Notes: generated by a model not told the origin, from the sequence alone. A DNA stretch of 64,000 nt from Botryosphaeria dothidea (GCA_011503125.2 WWBZ02000013.1:186001-250000), one strand, 5' to 3'. Positions 46,816-59,953 are shown, counted from the stretch's first letter. A program made the numbers and translations.

Positions 46816-48319
46816 TTACCACTTCTTTTTTAAATCTCTGTCGCACAGAATACGTCCAACACACATTAGACAACCTCCAGCGATCAAAGTAATACCCTGG
46901 AGAATTCATCAGCGCAGCCGCGATGCATGAGTACTTGGAGAGACTTACGGCGAAAAGGATCATGTTCGTGTACCCGTCCTGCGAGCTCTCATCAACGAGC
47001 ATTCCTGCAATAGGCGATCCGAGCAGCGTCGCCACAGCCGTTGGTATAAAGAAAGCGCCGATGCGGGCACCGACCTTGTCGTCCGGCGAGATCTGCGCCA
47101 CGGCGGGAGGGGTGACGCTGATGAAGACCCCCGAGGTGACGCCGTACAGGCAGACGAATGTGAGCACCGTGCCAATGCTACCAGACCGATCAGGAAGCCA
47201 CATTGCCAGGCAAAATACGCCGGACAGGAGTGTCATCGGGCAAAGGAGGTTGAGTCGGCCGGTCTTGTCGGCAATGTAGCCGCCGAGGACACGCCCGAAA
47301 AAGCCGGAGCCGTTGATCAACGGGAGGAGGTACTGGTGGATTGAGGCCAACGGATGGCGCAGGAGCGCGTAGGACCCTAATCCTGTCAGTTTTTGGTGGA
47401 GGGGAAGGTGAGCACAAGAGGAATTACCGATGTAGTAATACGGAATGTAGAGACCGAGAGTGGCTACAAAGTTTCCGATGGAGAGCACGAGATAGCGCGG
47501 ATCCTTGTATCCGTGGAAGTCGAGAAGGTTGCTCACAACAGCCTTGGCCTTCATTGGTTTCGGCTGTTCCTTTGTGCGAGAAATAGCCATTGCGATCAGG
47601 TAGCAACACAGCATCATGAGCGCAACGACCCGCAACGACCACCCGAATCCGATCTTGGGTACCAGGTACGACAGCACGATGGGCAAGAAGGAGCTGCTGA
47701 TGCTGCTTCCGCCTGAGACTAAGCCCATGGCAAGCGCCCGGCGTTGTTTGAAGTGTTGTCCTACCACCGCCAGCGCGGGTTGGGTGTTGAAAGCAACAAC
47801 CAGGCCAAACAAAACACCCTGAAGTACGTTAGAACTCTGACATGGTAGAAAGAGACGATCCGCAGGAGGTCGAGCACGTACCTGAGAGACAAATGGTTGC
47901 CACAAAGCCCCTGGCTGTGAAAAGGAGAGTCCGACAACTGAGCAGCAACATCCCAAGGCAGCGGTAGGGTAGATCCACTAAGCGTATTTAGTATCGTCGT
48001 GCACATGGAAACCAGGGGCCAAGTTCCATACCCCCAAACCGTATGCATCGAACAGCGCCCCGGCAACTGGCCCGATGACGTACATAAGCGTCGTCTGTAA
48101 GGTCCCGATAAAGGCAATTGTTGACGGAGGATAACCCGGTAGGTAGTGAGTTTGGTAATAATCCTGGAAAAAGCCGAAGCTGTTGGTGAAGCCGAAAGAA
48201 GCAAAGTAAACGAGGGTGGAGCCGAGCACGGTTAGCCAGCCTTGAACGCTGCCATCAGCGAATGGCTCCTGCTCCTCGTCGATTGGGGCGATCTCGACGC
48301 CGATTTCTTCCTCTTTCAT
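46816..48319 (-). CDS. MFS transporter, monocarboxylate-porter type
   Basis: Plasma-membrane transporter of the fungal monocarboxylate/MCH-like group. Five exons on the minus strand: 48319-48032, 47977-47882, 47818-47428, 47382-46949 and 46896-46816, all with GT-AG introns (54, 63, 45 and 52 nt), give 429 residues. The start MKEEEIGVEIAPIDEE is followed by GWLTVLGSTLVYFASFGFTN, the typical first helix. Other family pieces: GPVAGALFDAYG, VLFGLVVAFNTQPALAVVGQHF, RRALAMGLVSGGSS, GFFGRVLGGYIADKTGR near the second half, and the end RILCDRDLKKKW. Substrate unknown. It could export a cluster product, but it lies 32 kb from the PKS, beyond the transposons. Confidence 0.88.
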
Positions 48320-50333
48320 GGCTGCAGGGCTTGCAGAAGCAGACAGTCCTCAAGCGCGGCACCTTAACAAGAAAGAATGGAATATCGAAGTATTGTCTGG
48401 CAAAGAACGGCTTCAGCTTGCGGTGACATCTCAGAATAAAAGGCAAATCAGTGAGCATCAGAATAACTCCCGCTCAATAATTGCAAAGCCTCTTCCAGAC
48501 CATGACTGCAAAGCCTGACGCATCGTCGACCGGCAGCATGCTGCCCAAGTCTCGTGCATCAAGGGCACCTCCGTTGCGGCTCTGGATTGTGCTTCCCTTT
48601 TGGGTAATCGAATTCAGAGTGAGTCTATGTTGGTACTGATTCAAACCAGGATCCAGACTGCTCTGCGGGATGTTTTCACTCCTTCAGGACACTGTCCGTA
48701 GGGACAAGCTTTTTCGAATTTGCAAGGGGACGATGGAATTTCGGTTGGGGAGACACATTGGCCGGGAGGCGACAGAAGCGGTCCGGTCCGTTGGCCCGCG
48801 CGGAGTTTTGTGATTGACGCTGGGACCGCCGTCTCGTGTCTGATTGAAAATCCACGTCACGCATCATACGCGCTCTTGCGCCAAGGTGGCGTGCTTGGGG
48901 TTCCAGACCATACGGCTCTTGTGGCATCGCCTTCACACTTGATTTCTGTTACGTGAAAGCCAACTATTGCTACCCAACACAGAGAAAAATTGGAAAATCA
49001 TGTGGCCTGCCGCGCGTAAAGCCTGGTCGCCGCATTACTCTCATGAAGCTCCTTGGAACAAGTGTCAACATCCGACCGAGCCCTTCGCCGTTACGTTGTG
49101 GTCTCGGGTCACCCATGAGGACATGCGGCACACGGCGGAACTGACAAACTGCAGAGGCGAAGAAATTGACTCACTGAAAATGACAAGCCAGATGAAATGC
49201 ATCTGCATGAAGTGATCAACATGGCAACGGAACTAGTCGCAGATAGATAGGCGCTCGAGGCGGCCATACGTTGAAAGGAATCCTCACGAAGATTGAAAAT
49301 TTTGCCAAGACTCACGATAGTTGCCTCGGTGTTGTATTTGCCGTATCCGAGAGCGTGTTTCCCTATTCCGGGGGATGGCGGATCCCCGGATACAATTAGT
49401 ATAGTGACTGTCTGAGCTTCGAGTCATCGCTTCGCCAACAAGATGAAGACCGGCAAACTGGAATGCACGAGCCTTTTCGGACTTTCTATTTTGATCTTCA
49501 AAGTCTCATTTCTACGGCTGAGCATCTACATGGTATAGTGACACCGTCACAGACTGCAGGAATTATGCTTATTGATAGTAGATCAGCAGAGACTTGAGCC
49601 TCACGGGTCGATAGTCGCGCTCGAGAGCCCCAAGAATGGCAGACAAACTCACGAAAATAACCTATCAGACCGAGCAGCTTGGAAGAATAATAGCGCGCGT
49701 CTGCAAAACCGACACGATGGTGAGAAATGACGGGTCAGTTTGGAAGAAGGTTGTTGCCGGTTGGTGGAGCTGGTGGCCCCTTTTCCACGTTGCACGACCC
49801 AGTTCTCCTCCTTCGCCGATCTCGGGGAGATCATCCAAGGCTCGTTCGGCCCTATTTAATGTCTCGTGCTTCTTTGGAATTTCCGTCCGTGCCACACCAC
49901 GACCCACAATACATCCGGCGGGCCGGCTCGCACCAACTGGCGTTGAAGCTTGACTACAGGTGATCCTCTCGAACTCATAAAGGACATCATCATGTTCCCG
50001 CTTCTTACCAAGTGAACAAATAGATTCCCCCTTAGCAACAGCATTGAGCGATGCCAGATGTATGTTAAATGCCTTGAAGTAAAGTCTTCGACTATATTCT
50101 TGAGTCCACCGTTGTAAGAGCCGCGTCCAACAATGGACATGGAAAAGTGGGTCGACCAAGAACAAGGAACCTGCATTGTACACAGTCTACATGAAAAATG
50201 CTCTAGAATGATGAGCGGATATCAATCCATGGAATTCAAGAGAAGATGAAGAGACTTCGCGTACAGGTTTTCTGGCATAGGTTTCTGGACTGGTGCGCTG
50301 GAAAAGCAACAATGTCCAATTTTTGATGTGTTT
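48320..50333. other. Unassigned 2-kb region
   Basis: Holds the promoter of the MFS gene and then no gene I can support. A plus-strand stretch near 48,690-48,810 (RRDKLFRICKGTMEFRLGR) and a 172-codon minus frame at 49,665-50,183 show no family signature. They may be relics. Confidence 0.4.
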
Positions 50334-50349
50334 TTACTTTGCTCTCCAT

Positions 50350-51012
50350 CTTCTTGCATTCTCACTCCTCACATTACTGGCTTTGTGTTGGATTTGAGAG
50401 TGAAGAGTTGTGAGGTCAGAAAAGAGAGTAGATTCTGCCTGTCTCCTAAGAGGGAGGTCGGTAGGCTTGCTTATATATATAAAAGAGTGTTTGAATAACC
50501 GAGGAGAATAGAAGCCGATGTTGATATCCGAAGCTTGTGAATATGAGGAGTAGTGAGGAGGTGGCAAAGAGTAGCTACTTGATCTTGATGCCCGAAAGAA
50601 TGTGATGCCTGATATAGTAGGGCAAAATAGTCTGACACTTTGTTGCGTCGTATTCTCCCTCCGAATTTCTGTCATGATGACACGCCGCCGAAATGAGCGG
50701 CGAGAGGCTTCTTGCTAAAGGCATTCCGACCTCCAGTCTTCGTCTCGCCATCAAGGCAGTCACAATCAGAATGCAGCCGCAGATTGTAACAGCGATGCTC
50801 GTGGCGATAGGTGAGAAGGCGAAAGAGGCGACTGACAGCTCAGCCACCGTATTTCCAGTCAATCCTTGGCCTCGATGAAGGCAACAAAGGTTTGCTTGAG
50901 CGGCCAATGAAGCACCGCGAAGGACATAAGAGATGTCACTCCATGGCAGACAGGTAGCATGATAAAGTAGGCTGAACGTCGTCCTTGGCGGTGATATGGG
51001 AACCTGCTCCAC
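50350..51012 (-). pseudogene. Relic of a fungal integral membrane protein, split by a solo LTR
   Basis: Minus-strand C-terminal part containing a hydrophobic helix (SPIATSIAVTICGCILIV) and the motif VGMPLARSLSPLISAACH near 50,690-50,750. The motif resembles the conserved end of large fungal membrane proteins of unknown function. The solo LTR at 50,386-50,637 lies inside it. Removing the LTR and one CTTTG copy continues the frame as DATKPVM followed by TGA where that family (from memory) has tryptophan. The relic extends upstream toward 51,250 with frame changes. Dead, with family assignment by motif only. Confidence 0.5.
50386..50637 (-). mobile_element. Solo LTR related to copia 1 (252 bp)
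   Basis: Minus orientation, TGTTGG to CTGACA, with target duplication CTTTG (50,381-50,385 and 50,638-50,642). The part nearest 50,386 closely matches the 3' half of the copia 1 LTR, while the rest has diverged. An older relative than copia 1. Confidence 0.88.
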
Positions 51013-52260
51013 TCAACGACGAGAGATACGTGTGTCCACATATTGTTCGTAAGGAAGTAAAGTATTGAAATGAACAGTTGAGGGTTGTTGGGTCAAGAGA
51101 AGAGAGGCTGGATTGGTGAAACGGCCGCTGACTTAGGAGGCCCATGATGGTCCTTTCAATATGTTCTTCCAATCAACTTGATTCCAATACTCAGATCCTT
51201 GGCTTTCAATACACCATCTTCGTAAACATAGTCAAGGGAACGGTCAACTGTGATGGCGGAAATACTGAAGCAGAAGTTGACAACAGCAGCAGCAGCGAGG
51301 GCTCCAATGTATCTGTTGTCTTCCCGTCAAATTTTTTTTTTTTTTGCTGTCCTCTGAGATAGCATAAGAACAACTTACAAAACCATTAGTCATATGCGCT
51401 TGCATACTGCATGTATTCTTGTTAGCGGACAATGGTCCTTGTAAGGCTGAGTTTCAGGGCTCGAAGCTTACGATCCACTCGACTGAAGTCTACTTTTTGG
51501 ATAGCTACAGCTTTCGTTTCTAGGAATTAGACGCGCCCCGAGGTGTTGCTCCCTTGAGTCGATCGTCGAGGATAGATCCCGGGATATCGTACGACGTTGC
51601 AACCTTACGAACACGTGAAATTCTATTTTCCAAAGGTCTGTTCAGCAAGAGATAGTCTAGCTTCTTTCTGGAGTGTTTCGAGGTTCTGTGTTGATGCCAT
51701 TGTCGATTTTCGCGAAGGCGCGTCTTGGGTTTGATGGGGTGTTCGGATGACTGGTGAAACAGGTTGGTCATGTTGTTTCAGAATATATATTTAGCTTGGC
51801 GCGCGAGCAGGGTACAAGAGCCGGCCCCGGCGAACCACCCTCTCGACAGCAATGCTGGATACGGAGTGGCGGCAAAATAACGATATGAACTGGGCTGTTC
51901 TCCTCGTTGATGTTCACTACCTAAATATGCCTCGCTTCTCTTTATGGGGCTTGGCGGCGGCTGATTATCAGGAAAATGGATCCGACGAGTTACTTTCCCT
52001 TGCCTTCGAAGAGCTGAATTGCAGAAAAATGTGATTAACTGTTGTGTAACCCGAACAAAGCTAAAGAGGGTTAACAATCCATGCAAGGCTGACAAGGCTG
52101 TCTTCAAGGCTATCAAATTCGCAGATCCATCAGGCTGTGTAGTAGCCTTGCAGCCATAGATGACGTGTCCGCCCCGCGCATATCACCTTAGATAAAGGCA
52201 CAGCCTCTGAGAGCCGAAGCCCTCCTCCTTGTCGTCCTTTTCGATTTTCCCCCGACATCT
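51013..52260. other. Unassigned region upstream of the first NLR gene
   Basis: Probably includes decayed N-terminal parts of the membrane-protein relic (51,013-51,250) and the promoter of the gene starting at 52,261. A T-rich run sits near 51,331-51,344. No supported gene. Confidence 0.4.
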
Positions 52261-55200
52261 ATGCGCACCTATGGCTACTTCCACATCAACGCAACCGTAT
52301 GCTCCAATATGCTCCAACTTTCCTTACGCTTATTCAAATACACTAATGTTACCCAAATAAATAGCATCCAAGATGCGAAGACAATTTTCCGCGACACTAG
52401 TGCGACTTTTAGTGCGTCTTTGTCACAGAAATGGTCCGCGTATCGGCCATTCCGCGATGCCCAGTCCATGCTAGACAGTGTCCGCAACCAGTTCGAGACC
52501 CATCCGATCCATGCTTCCCGCTGCACTAGGATTATGGAACCGATCACCCGTTTGGCAGATAAATTATCTCCATTCTTCGGCATCATCGGCATTTTTGTGT
52601 CATCTCATCCTGAGTACGCAGCCTTGGCTTGGGGGTCCATTCGTTTGGTCCTACTGGTATATATTAATGTGCTCTTTTACGCGCTGATCTAAGGATAACT
52701 GTCAATAGCTCGTCAGCCAACACAAACGGTTCCTTGAAAAGGTTACAATCACGCTTGGAGAGATCGGCGACGCTCTACCGATCTACGAGGACCTACTCGA
52801 GCTCATAAGAAAGAGACAAGTGCTACTTTGTAAGGCCGAACTGGAAAGCCACCCTCGCCTTGCCACTGCCCTTTCCAAAATCTACACAGATATCCTCAGC
52901 TTTTGCACCGACCTCTGCAATCTCTTCGAACCAAAGCCCAGTAGGTACTCCCGCATTCTACAATGGCTATTATAGCTTACGAAAGACCATCAGGTCGGTT
53001 CCGTAAAGCAACCTTGGCGTTCACGTTCGCGGTTAAGCCATTTGAAAACCGATACGGAGAACTTATGCGCAACATCTCAATTCATAAAGATCTCTTCAGG
53101 TCTGAAATAGAAGTTGTCAAACTCTCCATTTTCGCAGAAACTGCTACGGTAGCACAGCTTCAGGCCGCAGAAGCACGGCACAGAAATATTTTGGAAGAGA
53201 TCAGGGACCACCAAGCAAAACTATCTAAGGACTACCAAGAATGGTTCGAACGAGCTGGCGAATCCTTCGAGCGTCAAAAGACCGACAGCCCCACGTCAAA
53301 CCTCGAGAACCTTAAGAAATGGGTTCGTGCTAGCGATTGGGAGTTGATGTATCAAGAAGCTCTAGATCGGCGTGCGAGTGGCACTTGTGAATGGCTGTCG
53401 AAGAACTCTGCCGTTGGTCAATGGGCACGGAACATTCAAAAATCTGTCATCTCTGGGCATGAACGAGAAACCCCCCTGTTGCTTGTTGATGGTACGTATA
53501 TCAGCTCCTCGAGAAAAGATGCGCACTGATCATAGTAGCAAATCCCGGGTATGGTAAAACAACATTGTGTGCGTCTCTCATCAAACACATCCTCGCCGGA
53601 GGCTTCTGTCAACACGATTCGGACAATAGTCTGGAAGTCGCCTACTTCTTCTTCAATGGAATGGCCCCTGAAATGGCACAAGTCACACATGCCTGCGAAG
53701 CCTTAAGGGCACTCATTACCCAAATACTCCACATGCACAGGGATGATGAGGCAACTCTCGATGCAGTCGCCATTATGATGAACAAAAGTGCGCCAAGGAT
53801 GGCCACCAGAGATGACTTGTTAAACCTCTTACAATGGCTTCTACTTCGTTATCCCGACGTTGTCATCATCATTGACGGAGTTGATGAATGCTCGGATCCT
53901 AACGAGCTTCTGAAATACCTGGCACGAATCGATGCAGTACCAGTTGCGTCGCATGGCAGTGGTATTCCGGACAGAGCAGGGTCTTTTACAGCGCTGTTTC
54001 AAAGACCGACTGTTAAGATTCCCCCTCTCTGGGAGGCAAAAGCACAAAGACTAGCTCTTAGTAAAGACCACAATCACAAAGACATCAGGAATTTTCTTCT
54101 GCCCGCAATAACCGAATTGCAGAGGTCTGGGCTACTTGCAGATATAGAGGATGTGCAACAAATGGCAACAAAGGCTGCAAAACATGCAAATGGCATGTTT
54201 CTCTGGGCACGGCTACTATTGGACTACCTCAGTTCCGATGCTCTGACATATGAAGACAGATCCGAAGCGATGAAGAATATGGTTTTCCTGGAAAGTTTGG
54301 AATCACTTTACGGTGCAATCCTCATCACGCTCCAGCAGACATTACAGTCTGAAAAGTCAAGGACGACCGTCAAACATATATTCAGTTGGCTCTCAGTGTG
54401 CTTCAGGCCCCTGGAGATCCAGGAGTTACGTGTTGCATTAAGCATCAGTGATCACGGCAACATGATTCCCAACCTGGAAAGCTCGCTGCGGAGGATGACC
54501 GGGGCATTGGTAGAGATAACGGCCCACGGAATTGTGCGTTTCATTCACCTCTCAGTCTTGCAATATCTACAGCGGCAAGGAAAAAGGAACTATTTTGGAC
54601 TGGATTCGCCGGACAGTATACACTGCTTCATAGCGACTTCCTGTTTGTCATACTGGATCGATCATCTGCCTCATGGCCCAATTGCCGGATCCTTGGAGAC
54701 TACACCTGACTCTTCAGTCCAAAGTTTGCAGTATCCATTCCTGGGCTATTCTGTTCGCTTTTGGTGCGATCATTTCCGTGGAAGTGTTTGTCAGCAACAT
54801 TTCGAAGAAATGCCTATCAAGGAGCTCTTGGCCGCTTTGAAGGAGCTAACTACCGACAATGTCCTGGCAAGTACTTGGATTGAGGCAAGCTGGACCTTTG
54901 GGGTCCAGCCAAACCTAAAAGGCATCGTTGACACGGTCAATATACTTGTTCAGTCCGGCAAATGGAGCCAGGAACTGCTAAAGCTTCTCTCTGTCGTCAA
55001 ATCCGACCTTTCAGATTTTGCTTCCGATCTTGGAGTGCTAAATCGGGAGTGGTCCGCTGTTCTTTCAACAACACCGAACGAAATTTGGAAGGGAAACATT
55101 GCAGGATTCTTCAAATCTCGGTTCTGGCACAGCGAAGTTGAGGATACTCAGATTTTCTCCCTAGGGGCTTCTTCGATCGATGCCCCAAACACTAGGCTCA

Positions 55201-56912
55201 TTCAATCTCAATCTTCTTCGGATGGCAAGCACGTGGGTTGCATCAAGCTGAGGATTCCCACGTATGTATTGGCCTCATTATACTTATGCTTCTGACTAAC
55301 TCGACCAGGAATTTACTGAGCAGATCCACAGAACTTCTAGTCGAACGCGAGGCCTGGCTCCGAGAACACTCGACCGGATGGACAATTATCTACGAGATTT
55401 GGTCTTTGAAAGAAAGATGCCTTGCATTTGAGGTCCAAATTCCAATTCTCGATGAAGACGTTGAGACTTTACTTTTAGAGGGACTCTCCCAGCCATGTTC
55501 CGGCCCTGACAATCTTCTTCGCGATCCGTACATCTTGATGTCAGTCTCAGACTTCAGCTTCAAGTTTCCCGTTACAATATCTTCCGACCTCAAAAGAATA
55601 TTGATTCTCAGTTCCTTTGTTGCTCTGGAAGACTCGGAATCAGCTCACAGGTCCGAGAAGATAGCATTCGACCGCGTTCAACCATTGGGCATTCGACCGT
55701 GTATGATCAACAATCAATTCTTACGACGAAAGCAGAATATCAATTTATTCTCCGGCGTTTCGGTTTTCAGCCTCTGCGGATCCCATCTCCTTTTCACACG
55801 ACCTTCGCAGGAAAAAGCAAGCCCCGGCTGCACATCCTGGGACATTCTTGTGTTTAGCGACCTCAGGGATACCGGAAATCAAGGCGCAGCAAAACCTCCA
55901 TCTGCTATACTCACTCTCAGCCTACCGCGATTTAACCCAGGTGTCAAAAACTACTTTGAAGGCCGGCTCAATTTTCATCCAACTCTCCCGGTAACCGTGG
56001 TTTCGGTAGCGGACGCGACACTTCTGTAGCGCTTTTCCCAGCAGCGTGAGCCTCTATTTTTTATGTCCCTGTTATCTTCTATGTACACTTGGTTTCTTGA
56101 TTGCAGCATCCCATGAGGCAAAGTTACTGACGGTTCTAACTACAGTCATTCCACCTGTCAACGTCCACACGTATTCCATATCAGACGTAGCCTTTAAAGA
56201 TGATGGCCGTTATGTCGTGGGATATATCTGTGATCTCGGAGGTCAAAAGGTCAGCAAGATAGTCAAGAATGTCACCGAAGCGCTGAACAAGCTCTTCAAA
56301 GATGAATTTGGTACCTCATATCAGGTCTCGACGCATCTGAGCAAGAGACCAGACGTGCCAGTCACCTTGGGCGAGCTAGCGACATCGTCAACTCTACGAA
56401 CGCAGCAAGCCGGTACTATGAAGTTCTTCCGCAATAGTGTTAGCGGACAGGCTGAGATGTCGGTACTGGAGCAAGACGGCTCTGCGAATGCTGTTGTGCT
56501 CAACACGTGGGCAGAGGACGGGTCCGCGCGCACAGAAACACTGACGCGTGTTCCACGGTCACTCATGGCTACAAAGCCAACGCTAGCGGCTACGTCAAGG
56601 ATACCCACAGGCAACGTCATCCGCCTAATCTGGAACAGTCAGGCCGCTGTGCGCTACTCGTTCAATCCTTTGGATGCAGGTTCTGTACCACCGCCGCTGC
56701 TTCTGGAAAGACGCAAGGAGAAGATAGTTACTCTTCACACAACGGCGGAGGCGATTGAACCAGGAGACAGGCCAGGGCTACCGTTCAGGGTAACACAACA
56801 GCAGCAACTGTGTAGCAGCCAGAAGCGCATTGGCGGAGCTGACGAAACAGAAGGCCTCAATATTTCTGCAGCCCACTCGGCTGCACGACTATCAAAGAGA
56901 CAGCGCAACTAA
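52261..56912 (+). pseudogene. NACHT NLR-like (STAND) gene with one in-frame stop
   Basis: Fungal NOD-like receptor architecture: an N-terminal signalling-type domain (YAALAWGSIRLVLL, then YEDLLELI), a NACHT ATPase with P-loop VANPGYGKTTL and Walker B VVIIIDGVDECSD, a winged-helix-like region (FSWLSVCFRPLEIQELRVAL), and a C-terminal region with WD40-like blades (SISDVAFKDDGRYVVGYI). Exons: 52261-52656, 52709-52940, 52976-53491, 53536-55261, 55309-56045 and 56107-56912. Together they make exactly 1,471 codons. Intron 2 is only 35 nt, so its ends are less sure. A TAG at 56,027-56,029 (codon 1197) interrupts DATLL-RFSQQ, where a tryptophan would fit, just before a well-formed last intron. The change is TGG to TAG, RIP-type. 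Such proteins act in non-self recognition; the ligand is unknown. Confidence 0.8.
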
Positions 56913-57064
56913 GACATCGGTGTTTTTAGAGGGTACATCTCTTCTTCTGCATCAGTCTAACACTACCTTTCCTCTTATCTTTTCAAGTGTATCGCTTTTC
57001 AAATCTAAAAGATAGTGAAGACTGAAGTATTTTTAATGTTTTGGGTCGTTTCTAATTAAGTTAT

Positions 57065-57212
57065 TGTTGATATGTTGATGAACAACGATGATTCATTGAT
57101 GATTGGCATGAGGAGGAAGGGCGTAGGTGGCCCACCCTCCTTATATACGTAAGTGAGTGACTAAGCTATCTGGTGTTGCAAAAGCAATATGCAAAACACG
57201 TGATTTCCTACA
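57065..57212 (-). mobile_element. Copia 2-family LTR, inverted, without matching flanks
   Basis: 148 bp, reads the same as the LTR at 41,768-41,915, in opposite orientation. No internal sequence adjoins it. The flanks are GTTAT (left) and ATAAT (right), so there is no direct target duplication. The right flank is the reverse complement of the flank (ATTAT) that follows the LTR at 41,915. Confidence 0.92.
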
Positions 57213-59849
57213 ATAATTAACCATTTTTGAGGCTCGTTCCCTGATGCTTCAATGCTAGTGACTCCAGAATTGGCAATGAGAGTCCGAAATGTTCTACGCG
57301 ATGCCAGGTCTAGATCTTGCACACCAGAACGAAGCCTCTTCATCCCCGCAAACGTGTTCAACGGCATCGTTTGTGGCGATGGCTGATATTTTCGTAGGTT
57401 ATGATGCTACATGCAGAGACTTTGGGCCTCAAAACAGCGGAGAGTGCTGAGAGTGCTGAGACAGATAGGTGGGCTTTCGTCTCTGCCCATGCCGGCGCCG
57501 TAGCTTGAATATCCCAGGAGGCTGGCGGAGTGGGGTCAGTACCTTCGCGTGAGGAAAGGAGTAATCTCCACTGATCGATGGCCTGCCTCGGCTTGAGACC
57601 AGAAGCTGTCGACGAAGAAGTTGAGGAGTCGAGGGTTACGGAATCCTTTGATAATGCCGTTAGCCACATCCAACAGTTTCATGCACAGCGTAGTGTATGA
57701 TGATCTAAAAGTCCAATCTTCAAATCTGTGACTAATATCGAGCTCCAAGCGTAAGGGACTAAGCATAGGATTACCAGGAGTTGGTGGCCCGGGATGGACT
57801 TTAATGAGGCGGAGCTGCCGATGAGAAAGCAGTGATGGCTACGAAGTTTGCCATCGGCGTCACATGTTGGCATTGTGACAGCATAAGCGCAGGGGGCTAC
57901 GACAATCGCGGCGGTGAACAATTGGCATGGCTTTGGTGACCTGCTGCGTTGGAGTCCGCCCCGATGTAAGATTGAGGAAAAGCAACAATCCAGTTTGAGG
58001 GCTGATGAAGTCTAACAGGTTCTTTCAGCGTTTCATCACAAGTTTTCAGGAAGTGGGATGACATTATGCCTTCTAGAAAGACTGGCAACGACGCCGTGAA
58101 GGGCTCCAGGTCCGTTTGTACCTGTCAACAATGACTCGCGGTCGACCAATCAGTCGAGCAATGTGCTTGATTACCATTCCATCGGGCGTGACAGCAGCGA
58201 ACATATGGTTCAACTCATACAAGGCCTTCCTCATCGAGGATAAGGTGTCAGAGCTTTTTCTACCTGAACTCTATTCAACAAGACAAATCGGACGACAAAG
58301 ACAATGGCGTAGCAGTGAGCTGAGCCTGTCTCTGCTAACCCTCGCCCACGGCCTTGGCAGTGGATGCTTGATCTGACCGATCTGCTTGAATCGACGACTG
58401 TAGTATCATCTGAGTGGTGGTTGAAGGTTGCCACGCTGAAGAATGTTGAATCGTTAGCATGCTTAATAGTGCTGCGGATGACATGGCGGTCACGCCTGGG
58501 GTCCATTTTGGTGATATGCGTGCATGCGAAGAAGTAGGTAGCACTGGATACTATTTGCCACACTAGTTTGCGGTTGACTGTCGACCAGCCACGTTTCTTC
58601 ATCACCTGCATGATGGCGACTAAGGTGTGGTGGTGCGCCATTCTGATTTGCCAAAAGATTCGCTTGCTGCGCGGTCGCGAAGGAACGTCGACTTGTAGTG
58701 TAACATGCAATGGGTGGCCTAGAGTAGACATGATGCAGTGGCTTCGAACGCGTCGACATCTGGCCATAGATCATGCCTTCGATAAGAAATAGGGGAGGCC
58801 ACAGCCCCATATCTGCAGCCCTAGCGAGGGGCAGAGATCTGCGGGGCAGTGAGCTGATCTGACTGGTGGTTGGCGAACTGCCACCGCAAGTTAGACGAGT
58901 GGACGCATAAGCTGACAGGAACCTTGACAACTAAGTGCTTTTTCCCCATCATTTGAGCCACTAATGTCAGCCTTGCTCGAAGGATTTTGGAGTTTCCATG
59001 TTGGTAACGACCAAGGGATTTAACACCAGCTTTTCCTGATGCAGACGAATGATGCGACTTTCACCTTCCATGGAGCTCAATGTGGACTTGAACTAAATGT
59101 TATGGAGTCTACCGGTCTCAATTATTCTCTACATATTATTTTGCTCAGAATATCTACTCTCTTTTGTTGCCCTTATCCTCCTCCCAAACACACTGCGCAT
59201 GTGTGGGGAGCCGCGCCGACTCGACGAATGCAGGCAATAATTTAAGTAAACACCGCTTGTGCATCTTCATCATTAAGATGGAGACGCCCATTACGTCACC
59301 TTTCAAATGGCCACATTAAAGACAAGTGGTGGAATCCCGCGGAAAAGGACGAATGTTCAGCTCCCACGCTTAGTTGGATTGGAGGCTGAGCACCAACATT
59401 GGCATGTTCTCCAAGTCACTTCGAACGATGTCCTGAGAGACATCTCAGGCAAGAACATTGATTGACCTGATTTTTTTCGTAGTTGGCTGCTATGAGCGAA
59501 GATCTTCCTGTGGCTTATCGTCATGGCTGCATGAGAGTCTACGAACATAATAAGCCGTGAGGCTTGTACTTTGAATTCATCTCTAGTTTGATCATCTATT
59601 GCTTTATCACACGACCGGCACAGCCATGCCATTGGTGGCCTTAATCGAATGGTGTGTCAGATCGCTTGATTCTGATGGCAAAATGAGACATCCTGATCCT
59701 GTCACAAGAGATGGAGGCTGCCAAATCAACATTCTATTCCGAATATGGAACCAGAGCCGTGTCGCCCCAAGACTGTTTCTTCGAGAGACTGACGTAAAGT
59801 TAACAAATGAAAACCTCGTTTCTGAGTGAGCAAGGACCCAAGAAACACA
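57213..59849. other. Unassigned 2.6-kb region, possible decayed minus-strand gene
   Basis: Several minus-strand frames follow each other (58,930-58,490; 58,767-58,231; 58,088-57,897; 57,766-57,536), each 60-180 codons. I found no joinable exon set and no family motif. It may be an old gene broken by mutation, or simply non-coding. The distal 900 bp contains the promoter of the GH64-like gene. Confidence 0.35.
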
Positions 59850-59855
59850 TATAAA
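59850..59855 (+). promoter_or_regulatory. TATA box of the GH64-like gene
   Basis: TATAAA about 100 bp before the ATG at 59,954, followed by a CT-rich, CATCATTCC-containing leader typical of well-expressed fungal genes. Confidence 0.6.
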
Positions 59856-59953
59856 GGCAGGCTTGGTTGCTCTGATTCCCCATCATTCCAACTCCATCAA
59901 GCCTTCTATCATCCGCTCAAATTCACTCAACTCATCTTGAAATATATTCCACA

